Assembly: GCA_002842215.1 (NCBI GenBank)
Contig: PHCC01000010.1
Span: forward strand, 61,674 to 125,673
Direction of reading: 5' to 3'
Origin: Betaproteobacteria bacterium HGW-Betaproteobacteria-9
GTDB taxonomy: Bacteria > Pseudomonadota > Gammaproteobacteria > Burkholderiales > Burkholderiaceae_C
DNA length: 64,000 nucleotides
In this document: piece after piece, positions 19,198 through 30,274 of the stretch
How positions within the stretch are numbered: position 1 is the first letter of the stretch
How the letters are laid out: every line of letters begins with the position of its first letter
Translations under genes and position numbers: made by a program
The notes under the pieces: model-generated
Seen by the model: the letters and a program-made list of their open reading frames with translations, nothing else
Told to the model about the DNA's origin: nothing
Databases searched by the model: none

Positions 19198-19594
19198 TGT
19201 TCTCCGAGCGGATTCCGGCGCGAAGCAGCTGAGCCAGGAATGCCGCGGAACCGGCTTTGCCGGGCCGCTGGCGCAATCCGGCCGGGGTGAGTCAAGCGGC
19301 CCGACCTTCGGCGTCGGACTGGGCGTCGGTGTAGAGCTCGTCCGCTGACGCCGCCGCCGCTGCCCTGCGACACCCGCTGCCTTTCCAAGGAGGGTAGACA
19401 CCAGCCCGTGCTGCAGGCGCTGCTGGACATGGTGTGCAGGCACTTTGTGCGAAAAAGCAGGAAGTTCGGAATATTTCACGGTCTTTTGGCGCGAACGGGG
19501 TTTAGGCCCGGGGGTATTTTGTCGATAGGGAAACTGCGCTGGCGCACCCCATGGTCTGCATGAGGCGGCTTGGAGCCGACGCAAAACCACTCGT
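19198..19594. other. 397-base intergenic region before the mosaic protein
   Basis: No gene is supported here. The first 75 bases contain an inverted copy of repeat family B (core at 19247-19266). The rest is the presumed promoter and leader of the large downstream gene. AT-richer sequence near 19450-19480 (GGAATATTTCAC) could hold a -10 box, but I find no convincing -35/-10 pair. ACGCAAAACC near 19580 recalls part of a c-di-GMP riboswitch, but the fold is not complete. Confidence 0.6.
19200..19275 (-). repeat. Intergenic hairpin repeat, family B, copy 1 (partial)
   Basis: Read on the minus strand the core GGCCCGGCAAAGCCGGTTCC (19266-19247) differs by one base from the cores at 30607-30626 and 34450-34469. 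Similarity extends into flanking GCGGCATTC and CTTCGCG. The core folds as CCGGC-loop-GCCGG. Confidence 0.7.
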
Positions 19595-22500
19595 ATGAAC
19601 CAAACACCCAAGGCACAAGGGCTGCAAAACCTGGGCCGCTGCGACGCAGCGGCCGGGGGTGCCGTTGTCCATCCGTTTGCGGCAACCCCCTCACGGGTCA
19701 CGCGGCGCGCGCCTCCCAGGCGGTCGAGCTCGCCATGGGTGCTGGAGCCGCGCATTGTTTTTGACGGGGCCCTGGCCGTCACGGTGATCGAGCTGGCGCC
19801 GCCTTCGGCCGAATCACCTGCGTCGCCCTTTGACAGCTTGGCGCTGCCAACCAGCGAGATCACCGACGGTGGATCGACCGACCGCCAGCCGGACGACACG
19901 CTGGCGACGCCTCCCGATGCAACCGAGCGTCAGGAGGTGGTGTTCGTGGACGCCCGCGTGCCCGATCCCGCCGCCTTCGCCGCGCCCGGGCGCGAGGTGA
20001 TCGCGTTGAGCCTGGACGAGGACGGCATCGCCCAGATCGCCGACGCGCTGGACGGGCGCAGCGGTATCGACGCGATCCACATCGTGAGTCACGGCGACAG
20101 CGGCAGCCTGTCGTTGGGCAACACCGTGGTGACCGCGGACACCCTGCAAAGACTGCACCAGGACGACCTGTTCGCCATCGGGCAGGCCCTGTCGCCCGAT
20201 GGCGACATCCTCCTCTACGCCTGCGACTACGGGGCGGGCGCCGAGGGCCAGGCCGCCTTGTCCCTGTGGGCCGACCTCACCGGTGCGGACGTTGCCGCCT
20301 CGACCGACGCCACCGGTCACACGGAATTGGGCGGCGACTGGGCGCTGGAGGCGCAACTGGGCACGGTGGAGACCGCCGAGCTGGCGCCCCCCAACTGGCT
20401 GCACGCGCTGGATCTGACGCTCACGCCCGTGGGCGCGGTCGGCGCCGTGGGACTGGCGGAAACCATCCTGGGCAACGGCGTGACCATCGTCTCGGCCACC
20501 TACAGCGGTGGCGCGGACCAGGCGGGCACCTTCATCACCGGTTCGGGCGCCAGCTTCGATCCGATCGCTCTGGGGTTCAACGCTGGCGTGGTGTTCACCA
20601 CCGCCGACAACATCACCAGCGTGGCCGGCCCCAACGACGAGGCCTTCTACAGCACGGACGCGCCCGACGGCGTGGACGGAGACCCGATCTTCGACGCCAT
20701 GTCCAACGGCCTGGGCTCGTTCGACGCGTCGTTCCTGGACGTGGTGTTCGTGCCGGACGTGCCGCCGGGCGCCAGCCCCGGTGACACCGGCCAGATGACC
20801 CTGGAGATCGTCTTTGGCGCGGAGGACTACAACGAATACGTGTACTCGACCTACGGCGACGCTGTGGCCGTGTACGTCAACGGCGTGCAGCAGGCCGTGG
20901 TGCCCAACGGCCTGCCGGTGGGCATCGACACCATCAACGACGCGGGCGACGCCAACCCGACCAGCCTGGAATCGGACGTGGCGAACGACCCCAACCCCGA
21001 GCACACCTCGACCAGCTACGAGAGCGCCAACCCCTCGCTGTTCGTGGACAACTCGACCGGCGTGCTCAACACGCAGATGAATGGCTTCACCGTCACCATT
21101 CCATTGACTTTCAGTGTGGTGTACGGGCAGGAGAACACGCTGCGCATCGGCATCGCGGACATTGGGGATGTGCACTTCGATTCGTGGCTGTTCGTGCGCG
21201 CGGACTCGGGGCAGACCGGCGTGATCGCGCAGAGCGACACGGTGACCACGGCGGCCAACCTGCCGATCACGGTGGACCTGACCGCCAACGACAGCGACCT
21301 CTCGGGCGGCGCGCTGACCATCACACACATCCTGGACGTGCCTGTGAGTCCGGGCCTCACCGCCGTCCTGCCCTCGGGGATGATGGTGACGCTGGAGGCG
21401 AACGGGCAGGTCACCATCATGGGCGATGGCGCCACCGCCATGACCGACAGCTTCACCTACCGGGTCAGCAACGAAGACGGTGAAACCGCGCTGGGTGTGG
21501 TGAACGTGACCATCCTGCCGGTCAACGCGACCCCACCGGTGGCCGGCGATGACACCTTCACCGTGGGGCCGGGCAGTACCCTGCTGGATGTGCTGGCCAA
21601 CGACAGCGATGGCGGCGACGGCGTGCTGAACCTGAGCTACGTCAACGGTGCCGGCGTGGAGATGGAGACGCCGGTGATCCTGCCCTCGGGCAGCACCGTC
21701 ACCGTCCATGCCGACGGCGCGCTGTCCTACGACGCGGCGGACGGCGTGGTGGAGTCGGAGAGCTTCACCTACACCGTCTCTGACGGACAGGGCGGGAACA
21801 CCACGGCTACCGTGCTGGTGCGGCTGGACAGCGACGGGGACGGCGTGCACAACACGCAGGACATCGACGACGATGGCGACGGACTCCTGGACACCACGGA
21901 ACTCCAGAGCGCCGAGGTGACGATAATCACGCCCACGGTGGGGCTGTCGGACCAGCTGGAGGCCGGGTTTGCCTTTGTTCCCCTGGAGCCCGCCGGGCCT
22001 GGCGCGTTGCCCGGTGGCGGTGTCACCGTGACGGTGCTGAGCGGCTACACCGGCGGCGATCAGTGGCGTATCTTCGAGCCGCCGCAGCCCACCGCCAGCG
22101 TGGAGCTGTATGGACAATCGCTCACCCTGCCAACGGCCTATCTGGATCTGATCGGTGACTTCCCGCGCACGATCGAGATCGACTTTGGCACCTCGGCCGA
22201 AGCCCTGGGCACCGACGGCTACATCTACCGCTACGTCATCGGCCTGGCGGGGCAGGGCGGCGTTGGCGAAGTCTCGACCATCACCTCCAGCGAGACCTTG
22301 GTGGTGCTGGACAACGCCGACGTGTTCAACACCGGCCTGTATGCGCTGCTCGATGGTGTGGAGTCCTCCACGCCCGGCCAGAGCGGGACGGTGATCGCCT
22401 CGAACCCCAGTGGTTACAGCGGCTTCACCTTCTACGAAATCAGCCCCGAGGCCGCCGCCCTTCAGCTGACCTACGCCGGATACGACCCGCAGGGCCTGGT

Positions 22501-24118
22501 CTTTGGCGTGGTGGCCATTCCCATTGGCGGCGCGTTGGACCTGGACAGCGACGACGACGGCGTGACCGACAACGTGGAGGCGCAGACCACCGCCGGCTAC
22601 GTGGCGCCGTCGGGCACCGACAGCGATGGCAATGGTCTGGACGATGCGTACGAGGGCAGGCCCGGCGCGGGCGAAGGCCTGACGCCGGTGGACACCGACA
22701 GCGACGGTGCGGTGGACGTCCTGGATGCCGACAGCGACAACGACGGCCTGCAGGATGTGGCCGAGCGCGGCGATGGCCAGCCGACCTCGGTCACGGCCAC
22801 TGCGGACAGCGATGGCGATGGACTGCTGGACATCTTCGAGGGCGGCGACGCGCTCGACGGGTTCGATGCCAATGACGACAACCGGACCGCCGGCACGCTC
22901 AACCTGAGCGGCGTGCCGGCCCTGCAGTCCGATGGGTCGAACGCAGTCCCGCTGGTGACCGATCTGGATTTCCGCGACGTGAACGACGCGCCCGTGGCCG
23001 CGGATGACGCGTTCGTGGTGGACGAGGACGCGGCACCCACCGTTTTGGGCAATGTGCTGGGCAACGACAGCGATGCCGATGGCGACACGCTGGGCGCGGT
23101 GGTGCAGACCAACACCCCCGGTAGCGCAGGGGGCCTGTTCAGCATCGATGCCACGGGCCTGGTGACCTTCGACCCCCACGGCGCCTTCGACGACCTGGAG
23201 CCGGGCCAACGCCGCACCACCACCTTCAGCTACACCGTGGCCGACGGGCAGGGCGGCACGGCCACGGCCACTGTGAACGTCACGGTGAACGGGGTTGCCG
23301 AGGGTGCCTTCGTGAACGAGCCAAATCCGTGCGCGGGTGGCGCCGATCCGGTCGGACCGACGACGCCCACCGCGCCGGTGTTGCCGACGCCCTCTGCCGG
23401 CTCGAACCCGCGCGCGCTGCCACCCCCTTCGGTGCCGGGCGCCTGGTGGTCGTTCGCGCCGACCGAACCACCCCCCCTGACCTACGCCCTTCGCTCGCTG
23501 ATCCAGGCCTACCCAGGCGACCTGGGCATGGCCTCGGGTGGGGCCGGGATGGGCTTCGACCTGGCCCACGCCGAGTTCGCGGGGCAGTTTCCCGAAGGGC
23601 TGCTGCTGGGCACCCGACTGGACAACCCGATGGACCATCTGGGCGCGCCCGGCCATTCGGTGCCCTCGTCCCTGTACGTGCAACGCGCGGTGCGCCACCA
23701 GCCGGTGATGGACGATCACGGCTTGTTCGTGCAGCGCGCGGTGCGGGCCTCGCAGCTGGAGTCGGCCCTGCGGCAGGCCGTCGTGAATGCGGGCCGCTGG
23801 GCCTCGCTGAGCGCATGGGCGTCGATGGGGCCCTGGCCCCTCGCGCCGCTGACCGAGGCGGGTCCCGGTCAGCCGCTGGATGCGCCAGCCAACCCCGACC
23901 AGCCCGAGACGGGCGCGGCGTCGGGAGCGCCCGATGTGCCACCGGCCAGCGCCACGGCGGACGGTGCCCGGGCGACCGGTCCAGCACCCGAGCGGGCCGA
24001 AGGCCGGGCAGCGACCACGGCCTCTCCCGGCTTCAGAAGCCAACTGGAAAATGGCGCGCGCTGGAAGGACCAGCGGCCGCTGACCCGGGCCTCCGTCCGG
24101 GATGGGCGCTCCCATTGA
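19595..24118 (+). CDS. Large DUF4347 / choice-of-anchor L surface or secreted protein
   Basis: This 1507-residue acidic mosaic protein starts with a LEPR-XLL-like motif ([11 protein letters not shown], residues 50-60), typical of large exported proteins. DUF4347 follows at about 115-265 ([35 protein letters not shown]). A choice-of-anchor L domain spans about 290-540 ([33 protein letters not shown]). Then come Ig/cadherin-like linkers with [11 protein letters not shown] type motifs (about 545-740 and 1130-1230) and calcium-binding thrombospondin type-3-like repeats ([19 protein letters not shown], about 746-770 and 983-1085). The proline-rich C-terminus is unfamiliar and repeats (L/S)xVQRAVR. 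No RTX nonapeptides or sorting signal is seen. It is probably a calcium-stabilised adhesin; the route of export is unclear. Confidence 0.85.
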   Translation: MNQTPKAQGLQNLGRCDAAAGGAVVHPFAATPSRVTRRAPPRRSSSPWVLEPRIVFDGALAVTVIELAPPSAESPASPFDSLALPTSEITDGGSTDRQPDDTLATPPDATERQEVVFVDARVPDPAAFAAPGREVIALSLDEDGIAQIADALDGRSGIDAIHIVSHGDSGSLSLGNTVVTADTLQRLHQDDLFAIGQALSPDGDILLYACDYGAGAEGQAALSLWADLTGADVAASTDATGHTELGGDWALEAQLGTVETAELAPPNWLHALDLTLTPVGAVGAVGLAETILGNGVTIVSATYSGGADQAGTFITGSGASFDPIALGFNAGVVFTTADNITSVAGPNDEAFYSTDAPDGVDGDPIFDAMSNGLGSFDASFLDVVFVPDVPPGASPGDTGQMTLEIVFGAEDYNEYVYSTYGDAVAVYVNGVQQAVVPNGLPVGIDTINDAGDANPTSLESDVANDPNPEHTSTSYESANPSLFVDNSTGVLNTQMNGFTVTIPLTFSVVYGQENTLRIGIADIGDVHFDSWLFVRADSGQTGVIAQSDTVTTAANLPITVDLTANDSDLSGGALTITHILDVPVSPGLTAVLPSGMMVTLEANGQVTIMGDGATAMTDSFTYRVSNEDGETALGVVNVTILPVNATPPVAGDDTFTVGPGSTLLDVLANDSDGGDGVLNLSYVNGAGVEMETPVILPSGSTVTVHADGALSYDAADGVVESESFTYTVSDGQGGNTTATVLVRLDSDGDGVHNTQDIDDDGDGLLDTTELQSAEVTIITPTVGLSDQLEAGFAFVPLEPAGPGALPGGGVTVTVLSGYTGGDQWRIFEPPQPTASVELYGQSLTLPTAYLDLIGDFPRTIEIDFGTSAEALGTDGYIYRYVIGLAGQGGVGEVSTITSSETLVVLDNADVFNTGLYALLDGVESSTPGQSGTVIASNPSGYSGFTFYEISPEAAALQLTYAGYDPQGLVFGVVAIPIGGALDLDSDDDGVTDNVEAQTTAGYVAPSGTDSDGNGLDDAYEGRPGAGEGLTPVDTDSDGAVDVLDADSDNDGLQDVAERGDGQPTSVTATADSDGDGLLDIFEGGDALDGFDANDDNRTAGTLNLSGVPALQSDGSNAVPLVTDLDFRDVNDAPVAADDAFVVDEDAAPTVLGNVLGNDSDADGDTLGAVVQTNTPGSAGGLFSIDATGLVTFDPHGAFDDLEPGQRRTTTFSYTVADGQGGTATATVNVTVNGVAEGAFVNEPNPCAGGADPVGPTTPTAPVLPTPSAGSNPRALPPPSVPGAWWSFAPTEPPPLTYALRSLIQAYPGDLGMASGGAGMGFDLAHAEFAGQFPEGLLLGTRLDNPMDHLGAPGHSVPSSLYVQRAVRHQPVMDDHGLFVQRAVRASQLESALRQAVVNAGRWASLSAWASMGPWPLAPLTEAGPGQPLDAPANPDQPETGAASGAPDVPPASATADGARATGPAPERAEGRAATTASPGFRSQLENGARWKDQRPLTRASVRDGRSH

Positions 24119-24173
24119 GCGTGCCGGCTTCCGGCCCGCCTTGGGATGGCCCGGCGGCGGACCGTCGCGGTTC

Positions 24174-25055
24174 TCAGGTCCTGCTCAGGCGCACCAGCAG
24201 CCGGGGCCAGAGAACGATCACTGCGAGGCCACCCAGCACGAGCGCCGCAGCCCCCAGCTTCCACCCCGGCAGGCTTTCACCCAGCGACAAGGCTGAAGCC
24301 CCCATGCCGAACACCGGCACCAGCAGCGCCAGCGGCGCCACGGTGGCGGCCGGGTGGCGGGCCAGCAGCCAGTTCCACACGCCGTAGCCAAAGAGCGTGT
24401 TGCCCAGCGCCTGCCAGAGCACGCTGGCCCACACCAGTGGCGTGGCGTTGATGACCGCACTCTGCATCAGGGCCGGGCCTTCGATGAACCACGAAATGGC
24501 CAGCAGCGGCGGCACCGCGAACACGCTGCTCCAGACCATGAAGTGCAGCATGTTGACCGGTCCGAGCGACTTCACCACCAGGTTCGCGCCGGCCCAGAAG
24601 AAGGCGGCCGAGAGCACCAGGCCCAGACCCAGCCACGTGACCACGGCGGCGTCCAGGTTCAGGGCGATCACACCCAGCCCGGCGAGCGCCAGCAGCAGAC
24701 CCGCGATCTGGAAGCCGCGCACGCGCTCGCCCATGAGCAGCAGCGAGAGACCGATGGTGAAGAACACCTGCACCTGCACCACCAGCGAGGCCAGCCCGGG
24801 CGAGATGCTGCTGCGCATGGCCAGGAACAAGAGGCCGAACTGGCCCACACCCAACAACACGCCGAACGCGGCCAGCTTGCGCCATGGCGCGGTGGGCCGC
24901 GGAATGAACAGCAGCCAGGGCAGGGCGGAAAAGGTGAAGCGCAGCGTGGCGAACAGGAACGGCGGCAGGCCGTCCAGGCCCCAGCGGATGACCACGAAGT
25001 TGGTGCCCCAGACGAACACCACCGCGAGGGCGAGCAACAGGTGGTTGATGGGCAA
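24174..25055 (-). CDS. EamA/DMT family transporter
   Basis: The 293-residue inner-membrane protein has ten predicted helices in two EamA repeats (LLALAVVFVWGTNFVVIRWGLDGLPP at 6-31 and LVLSAAFFWAGANLVVKSLG at about 148-167). Such carriers export metabolites or amino acids such as O-acetylserine. The start is a TTG at 25055 preceded by CGGAG. It converges with the mosaic-protein gene, 55 bases apart. The substrate is unknown. Confidence 0.9.
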   Translation of the reverse strand: MPINHLLLALAVVFVWGTNFVVIRWGLDGLPPFLFATLRFTFSALPWLLFIPRPTAPWRKLAAFGVLLGVGQFGLLFLAMRSSISPGLASLVVQVQVFFTIGLSLLLMGERVRGFQIAGLLLALAGLGVIALNLDAAVVTWLGLGLVLSAAFFWAGANLVVKSLGPVNMLHFMVWSSVFAVPPLLAISWFIEGPALMQSAVINATPLVWASVLWQALGNTLFGYGVWNWLLARHPAATVAPLALLVPVFGMGASALSLGESLPGWKLGAAALVLGGLAVIVLWPRLLVRLSRT

Positions 25056-25128
25056 AGGGGGCTCCGGGAGGTGAAAAGCCCGCCAGTGTAGCCACGTGCC
25101 GTCCCGGGGCAGCGCGCCTGCGCGACGC

Positions 25129-26073
<945 letters not shown>

Positions 26074-26979
26074 TTAGGCTTGCAGATGGGACGAGGCGGG
26101 ACGCTGGTGGCGCAGCGCGCCGTGCGGCGCGAAGAGCAGGGACAGCAGGTAGGTCGCGCCGAGGGTGAGCACGATCACCGGGCTGGTGGGCCAGTCGGCG
26201 TGGTACGAGATGAGCAGGCCGCCCAGGCAGGCCAGCAGGGCGAGCGCGGTGGCGAGCAACAGCAGCGGGCCGAGGCGGCGCACCCAGAAACGCGCGGTGG
26301 CCGCGGGCAGCACCATGATGCCCACCGCCATGAGCGTGCCCAGCGCGTGAAAGCCGGCCACGAGGTTGATGACGAGCAGGCCCAGAAAACCATAGTGCGC
26401 CACCGGGCTCCAGCGGCTGACCTGGCGCAGGAAGCCCGGGTCCAGACACTCCAGCACCAATGGGCGGTAGAGCAGGGCGAGCGCCACCAGCGTGGTGGCC
26501 GAGATGCCGCCGAGCAGCGTGAGCGCCGCGTTGTCCAGCGCGAGCACGGTGCCGAACAGCACGTGCAGCAGGTCCACGCTGTTGCCGCGCACGGAGACGA
26601 TGAGCACGCCCAGCGCCAGCGACAGCAGGTAGAAAGCCGCGAGGCTGGTGTCTTCGCGCAGCACGGTGTTGCGCGCCACCAGCCCGGAGCCCACGGCCAC
26701 GGTGAGCCCGGCGGCGATGCCGCCGAGGGTCATGGCGGTGAGCGAGAGGCCGCTCACCAGATAGCCGATGGCGGCACCCGGCAGGATGGCGTGGGCCATG
26801 GCATCGCCGGTCAGGCTCATGCGCCGCAGCATCAGGAACACGCCCACGGGCGCCGCACTCAGCGAGAGCGCCACACAGCCGAGCAGGGCGTCGCGCATGA
26901 AGCCGAATTCGGCAAACGGGCCGAGCAAGGGGTTGGCCAGCAGCCAGGCCATGAGCGGGGGAGCGGCGATCTCGTTCAT
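26074..26979 (-). CDS. znuB: Zinc ABC transporter permease
   Basis: This 301-residue ABC-3 family permease has about eight membrane helices. It shows RRMSLTGDAMAHAILPGAAIGYLVSG, the conserved segment contacting the ATPase, and GTLMAVGIMVLPAATARFW. The start at 26979 has GGAGG upstream and overlaps the znuC stop as ATGA. It forms the membrane channel for zinc delivered by ZnuA. Confidence 0.95.
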   Translation of the reverse strand: MNEIAAPPLMAWLLANPLLGPFAEFGFMRDALLGCVALSLSAAPVGVFLMLRRMSLTGDAMAHAILPGAAIGYLVSGLSLTAMTLGGIAAGLTVAVGSGLVARNTVLREDTSLAAFYLLSLALGVLIVSVRGNSVDLLHVLFGTVLALDNAALTLLGGISATTLVALALLYRPLVLECLDPGFLRQVSRWSPVAHYGFLGLLVINLVAGFHALGTLMAVGIMVLPAATARFWVRRLGPLLLLATALALLACLGGLLISYHADWPTSPVIVLTLGATYLLSLLFAPHGALRHQRPASSHLQA

Positions 26980-27827
26980 GGAAGCGCCTCCGCTGAACCG
27001 GCTGGGGTGCGCAGGTGGCTCGGGGGCAGGTGGTGGACGTGTGGAGGGCTGTGCGGGTGTTCGGGCCCACGTGCGTCCGACGTGGCAACGCACAGCGGCG
27101 CGTCTTCATCGAACGCCTCGTGCATGCGCTGCGCACGGGCCCAGTGCGCATCGGTCAGCACCTCGGCGGTCGGGCCATAGGCCACCAGCTCGCGCGCCAG
27201 CAGCAGGGTGAGCGGAAAGTGCGCGCGCACCTGCGCCAGGTCGTGCAGCACCACGATCACCGTCTTGCCCTGGCGCTGCCAGCGGTGCAGCAGGGCGAGC
27301 AGGTCGGCGCTGGTGCGGTTGTCCACGGCGGCAAAGGGCTCGTCGAGCAGCACCACCGGCGCGTCCTGCAGGATCAGCCGAGCGAACAGGGCGCGCTGCA
27401 ACTGGCCGCCCGAGAGCGTGTCCAGCCCACGCGACTCGAAGCCGGTGAGGCCGACAGAGGCCAGCGCCCCGTCGCAGAGGCGGCGGTGTTCGGCGGTGAA
27501 GCGGCCGAGCGCACCCACCCGGTGCCACAGACCCAGGGTCACCATGCCGCGCACGTCGATGGGAAAGCTCGGATCCAGTCCGTTGTGCTGCGGCAACCAG
27601 GCGATGCGCTGGCCGGCCAGGCCGTTCAAGGCGCCGCTGATGGGACGCAGCTCACCCGCCAGCGCCTTGATGAGCGTGGACTTGCCCGCGCCGTTGGGGC
27701 CAACCAGCGCCAGCAGCGAACCCGGCGCGACGCGCAGGCTCAGATGGTGCACGGCCGGGTGGCGGTCGTAGCCGAGCGTGAGGTTGTGCAGTTCGATCAC
27801 TGAAGGGTCCGCGTGGGGGTGGAGCAT
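26976..27827 (-). CDS. znuC: Zinc ABC transporter ATP-binding protein
   Basis: The 283-residue ATPase has Walker A GPNGAGKST (about 44-52 from this start), the signature LSGGQLQRALFARLI, Walker B VVLLDEPFAAVD and the switch histidine in VIVVLHDLAQV. The C-terminal 30 residues are His- and Pro-rich (PEHPHSPPHVHHLPPSH), which could bind zinc. I use the ATG at 27827; an in-frame ATG at 27875 would add 16 residues and lies nearer the operator region. It is divergent from zur. Confidence 0.93.
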   Translation of the reverse strand: MLHPHADPSVIELHNLTLGYDRHPAVHHLSLRVAPGSLLALVGPNGAGKSTLIKALAGELRPISGALNGLAGQRIAWLPQHNGLDPSFPIDVRGMVTLGLWHRVGALGRFTAEHRRLCDGALASVGLTGFESRGLDTLSGGQLQRALFARLILQDAPVVLLDEPFAAVDNRTSADLLALLHRWQRQGKTVIVVLHDLAQVRAHFPLTLLLARELVAYGPTAEVLTDAHWARAQRMHEAFDEDAPLCVATSDARGPEHPHSPPHVHHLPPSHLRTPAGSAEALP

Positions 27828-27890
27828 GTCGGCTGGGGGTTTAAACTGTTGCAACTGAATTGCATTAAGGTGCAAGGATGGCGATAGTAA

Positions 27891-27905
27891 CGCAACTTTG
27901 TTGCG
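27891..27905. promoter_or_regulatory. Candidate Zur operator between znuC and zur
   Basis: CGCAAC-TTT-GTTGCG is a perfect inverted repeat, flanked by TAA and ATA that nearly continue the symmetry, 12 bases before the zur start. A second symmetric site, GTTGCAAC, lies at 27848-27855 on the znuC side. Half-site GTTGC is shared. The repeats are seen directly; zinc-dependent binding is inferred from the neighbouring genes. Confidence 0.6.
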
Positions 27906-27916
27906 ATAATGGAAAT

Positions 27917-28414
27917 ATGCCCATGTCCACCCGTCCAGCCAAAGAACCCGTTGTGGTGCCGCCCGAGATCCAGACCTGTCTGGAGGCGGCCGGCCTGCGC
28001 CGCACGCTGGCCACGCGCGCCGTGCTGGGCCTGTTTCTGGCGAATCCGCAGGGCACGCTGAGCCACGCGCAGGCGCTGGCCTCGCTCACCGCGCGCGGGC
28101 TGGACATCAACCGCGTGACGCTCTACCGCCTGCTGGACCGGCTGGCTGCCTGCGGGGTGCTGCAGCGCCACGCTGCCGACGACGCGCGCACCTGGCGCTA
28201 CGGCCTGGCCGACACCGACGAGGGCCTGGCACCGCGCTTTGAGTGCGACGCCTGCCACCGCCAGTTCCGCCTGGTCGAGGGCAGCGCGCCGACCCGCGCC
28301 GTGGCCACCGATCTGTTCCGCACCCTGGCCAGCCTGGGCCACCAGGGGCAGCGGGTGGACCTCTCGATCCACGGCACCTGCGCGAGCTGCTTGCCGCAGG
28401 AGCCGGCCGCGTGA
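27917..28414 (+). CDS. zur: Fur family transcriptional regulator, probably Zur
   Basis: The 165-residue repressor has a winged helix (LRRTLATRAVLGLFLANPQGTLSHAQALASL, with INRVTLYRLLDRLAACGVLQR as recognition helix). Its C-terminal dimerisation domain has the structural-zinc cysteine pairs CDACHRQF (about 104-107) and CASC near the end. Placement between znuCBA and the second ABC operon argues for zinc sensing rather than iron. Its stop overlaps the GTG start of the next gene, so it is the first gene of that operon and probably represses itself. Confidence 0.88.
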   Translation: MPMSTRPAKEPVVVPPEIQTCLEAAGLRRTLATRAVLGLFLANPQGTLSHAQALASLTARGLDINRVTLYRLLDRLAACGVLQRHAADDARTWRYGLADTDEGLAPRFECDACHRQFRLVEGSAPTRAVATDLFRTLASLGHQGQRVDLSIHGTCASCLPQEPAA

Positions 28415-29055
28415 TCCAGACCCGCGACCTGGCCTGCCGGTTTGCCGACGGCAAGACGTTGCGTTTCGCCGATGTGGATGTGCCGCAGGGCGGCACGCTG
28501 CTGCTGCGCGGGCCATCGGGCAGTGGCAAATCCACCTGGCTCGCGCTGGCCGCGGGCCTGCTCTCGACCGCGGGCGGCGAGATGGTGGTCGCCGGGCAAT
28601 CGGTGGGCGCGCTGGCGCCGGCCGCGCGCGATGCCTGGCGCGCCCGGACCATCGGCTTTCTGCCGCAGCGCCTGTTGTTGAGCGAGGCGCTCACGGTGTC
28701 GGGCAACCTGGGCCTGGTGTTCTTTGCTGGCGGCCTGCCGCAAGACAAGGTGGCGATCCACCACACGCTCGACGCGCTCGGCGTGGCCCACCTGGCCGCG
28801 CGCAAGCCCGCGAATCTGTCGGGTGGCGAATCGCAGCGCGTGGCGCTGGCGCGCGCGCTGCTGTTGCGCCCGCGGGTGATCCTGGCCGACGAGCCCACCG
28901 CCAGCCTGGACGACGCGGCCTGTGCCGCCGCGCTCACACTGCTGCGCGAGCGCGTCCAAGCCGCGGGCGCCACGCTGGTGATCGCCACGCACGATGCGCG
29001 CGTGGTGCAGGCATTGCCGGGCGCGCAGCTGCTCGCCATGGGGGCCAACGCATGA
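28411..29055 (+). CDS. ABC transporter ATP-binding protein (MacB/LolD type, zinc-linked)
   Basis: The 214-residue ATPase has Walker A GPSGSGKST (about 32-40), signature LSGGESQRVALARALL, Walker B VILADEPTASLDD and switch His in IATHDARV. It starts with GTG at 28411, overlapping the zur stop (GTGA) after a CAGGAG ribosome site. With the next gene it makes a MacB/FtsX-type ABC module, not an importer with a binding protein. Homologous ATPase genes occur in zinc-regulated operons with DUF3299 (V. cholerae Zrg, P. aeruginosa PA4063-4066 type), by my recollection of those systems. Confidence 0.9.
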   Translation: MIQTRDLACRFADGKTLRFADVDVPQGGTLLLRGPSGSGKSTWLALAAGLLSTAGGEMVVAGQSVGALAPAARDAWRARTIGFLPQRLLLSEALTVSGNLGLVFFAGGLPQDKVAIHHTLDALGVAHLAARKPANLSGGESQRVALARALLLRPRVILADEPTASLDDAACAAALTLLRERVQAAGATLVIATHDARVVQALPGAQLLAMGANA

Positions 29056-30269
29056 ACGTGTTCTCGCTCTCGTGGCGCTATTTGTGGTCGCGTCCGCTGG
29101 CTTCGGCGCTGAACCTGCTGCTGCTCACGCTGGGGCTCGCGTCCATGGCCTTTGTGCTGATCGCGCAGGACCAGATCGACCACGCCTTCGAGCGCGATCT
29201 GGCCGCTATCGATGTGGTGGTGGGTGCCAAGGGCAGCCCGTTGCAGCTCATTCTGGCGGGCGTGTTCCACATGGACGTGCCTCCGGGCAATGTGCCTCTG
29301 ACCGAGGTGCAGGCGCTGGCCAAGCACCCGCAGGTGGCGCAGGTGATTCCGCTCAGTCTGGGCGACAGCGTGATGGGCTTCCGCATCGTCGGCACCCACG
29401 TCGACTACCCGGCGCACTACGGCGCCACGCTGGCGCAGGGCGCGTTGTGGGGTGCGCCGATGCAGGCGGTGCTGGGCGCACAAGTGGCTCAAGACACCGG
29501 GCTGCAGGTGGACCAACGTTTCACCGGCTCACACGGTCTGGGCGGTGGTGGCCACGAACACGCCGACATGCCTTACACCGTGGTGGGCGTGCTCGCGCCC
29601 TGCGGCTGCGTGCTGGACCGGCTGGTGCTCACCGACACGGCCTCGGTCTGGAACGTGCACGAGGGGCTGGCGCCGGGCGAGTTTCAAAGCCTGTCGGCCG
29701 AAGACCGCGAAGCCATCGAAGCCGAGCGCGAGGTGACGCTGGCGCTGGTGCGCTACAACACGCCGATGGCGGCAATCAGTTTCCCGCGCTTCATCAACGC
29801 CACCACGAAGATGCAGGCCGCCGCACCGGCGATGGAGATCACGCGCCTGCTCAGCATGGTGGGCGTGGGCACGCGGGTGCTGCAGGGCATGGGCGCGGTG
29901 CTGTTGCTGGTGGCGGCGCTCTCGGTGTTCATCGCCTTGTGGAGCGCGGTGCGCGAGCGCCGCGCCGACATCGCCATGTTGCGCTTGCTGGGCGCGCCGC
30001 CGGTCAAGGTGGGCGCCTTGCTGCTGTGTGAAGCGCTCTGGCTGGCGCTGCTCGCCAGCGCGCTGGGCCTGCTGGCCGCGCAGGGCCTGACCGCTCTGGT
30101 GGGCTGGTGGTGGATGGCCGACCAGGGCCTGGCCATCAGTGGCTGGCACTGGCCGACCGCGCTGGCCGGCGTGCCCGTGGCGGCCCTGAGCGTGGCGCTG
30201 GTCGCGGCTGCAGTGCCGGCGGTGAGCGCCTACCGCATGGATGTACTGTCTCTTTTGAAAACGAGGTAA
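29052..30269 (+). CDS. ABC transporter permease, FtsX/LolE-like
   Basis: The 405-residue protein has an N-terminal helix (about 19-38), a large periplasmic domain (about 40-270) and three C-terminal helices (about 277-305, 322-345, 360-390), the MacB/FtsX topology. The periplasmic part carries the glycine-histidine stretch GLGGGGHEHADMPY and a CGC motif (LAPCGCVLDR), both possible metal contacts. It overlaps the ATPase stop by four bases. Mechanotransmission or lipoprotein-type export linked to zinc homeostasis is inferred from context. Confidence 0.88.
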   Translation: MNVFSLSWRYLWSRPLASALNLLLLTLGLASMAFVLIAQDQIDHAFERDLAAIDVVVGAKGSPLQLILAGVFHMDVPPGNVPLTEVQALAKHPQVAQVIPLSLGDSVMGFRIVGTHVDYPAHYGATLAQGALWGAPMQAVLGAQVAQDTGLQVDQRFTGSHGLGGGGHEHADMPYTVVGVLAPCGCVLDRLVLTDTASVWNVHEGLAPGEFQSLSAEDREAIEAEREVTLALVRYNTPMAAISFPRFINATTKMQAAAPAMEITRLLSMVGVGTRVLQGMGAVLLLVAALSVFIALWSAVRERRADIAMLRLLGAPPVKVGALLLCEALWLALLASALGLLAAQGLTALVGWWWMADQGLAISGWHWPTALAGVPVAALSVALVAAAVPAVSAYRMDVLSLLKTR

Positions 30270-30274
30270 ACCGG

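Noticed and set aside
19520..19594. Fragments resembling a c-di-GMP-I riboswitch (ACGCAAAACC and AGGGAAACT) before the mosaic protein
   Set aside because: The P2 and P3 stems with their tetraloop and receptor cannot be drawn, and the start codon follows within a few bases of the supposed core.
19814..24115. An uninterrupted reading frame of 1433 codons on the strand opposite the mosaic protein gene
   Set aside because: High GC and the codon bias of the real gene remove stop codons on the complement; its translation is low-complexity His/Arg/Gln-rich and shows no domain, while the plus-strand protein has clear ones.
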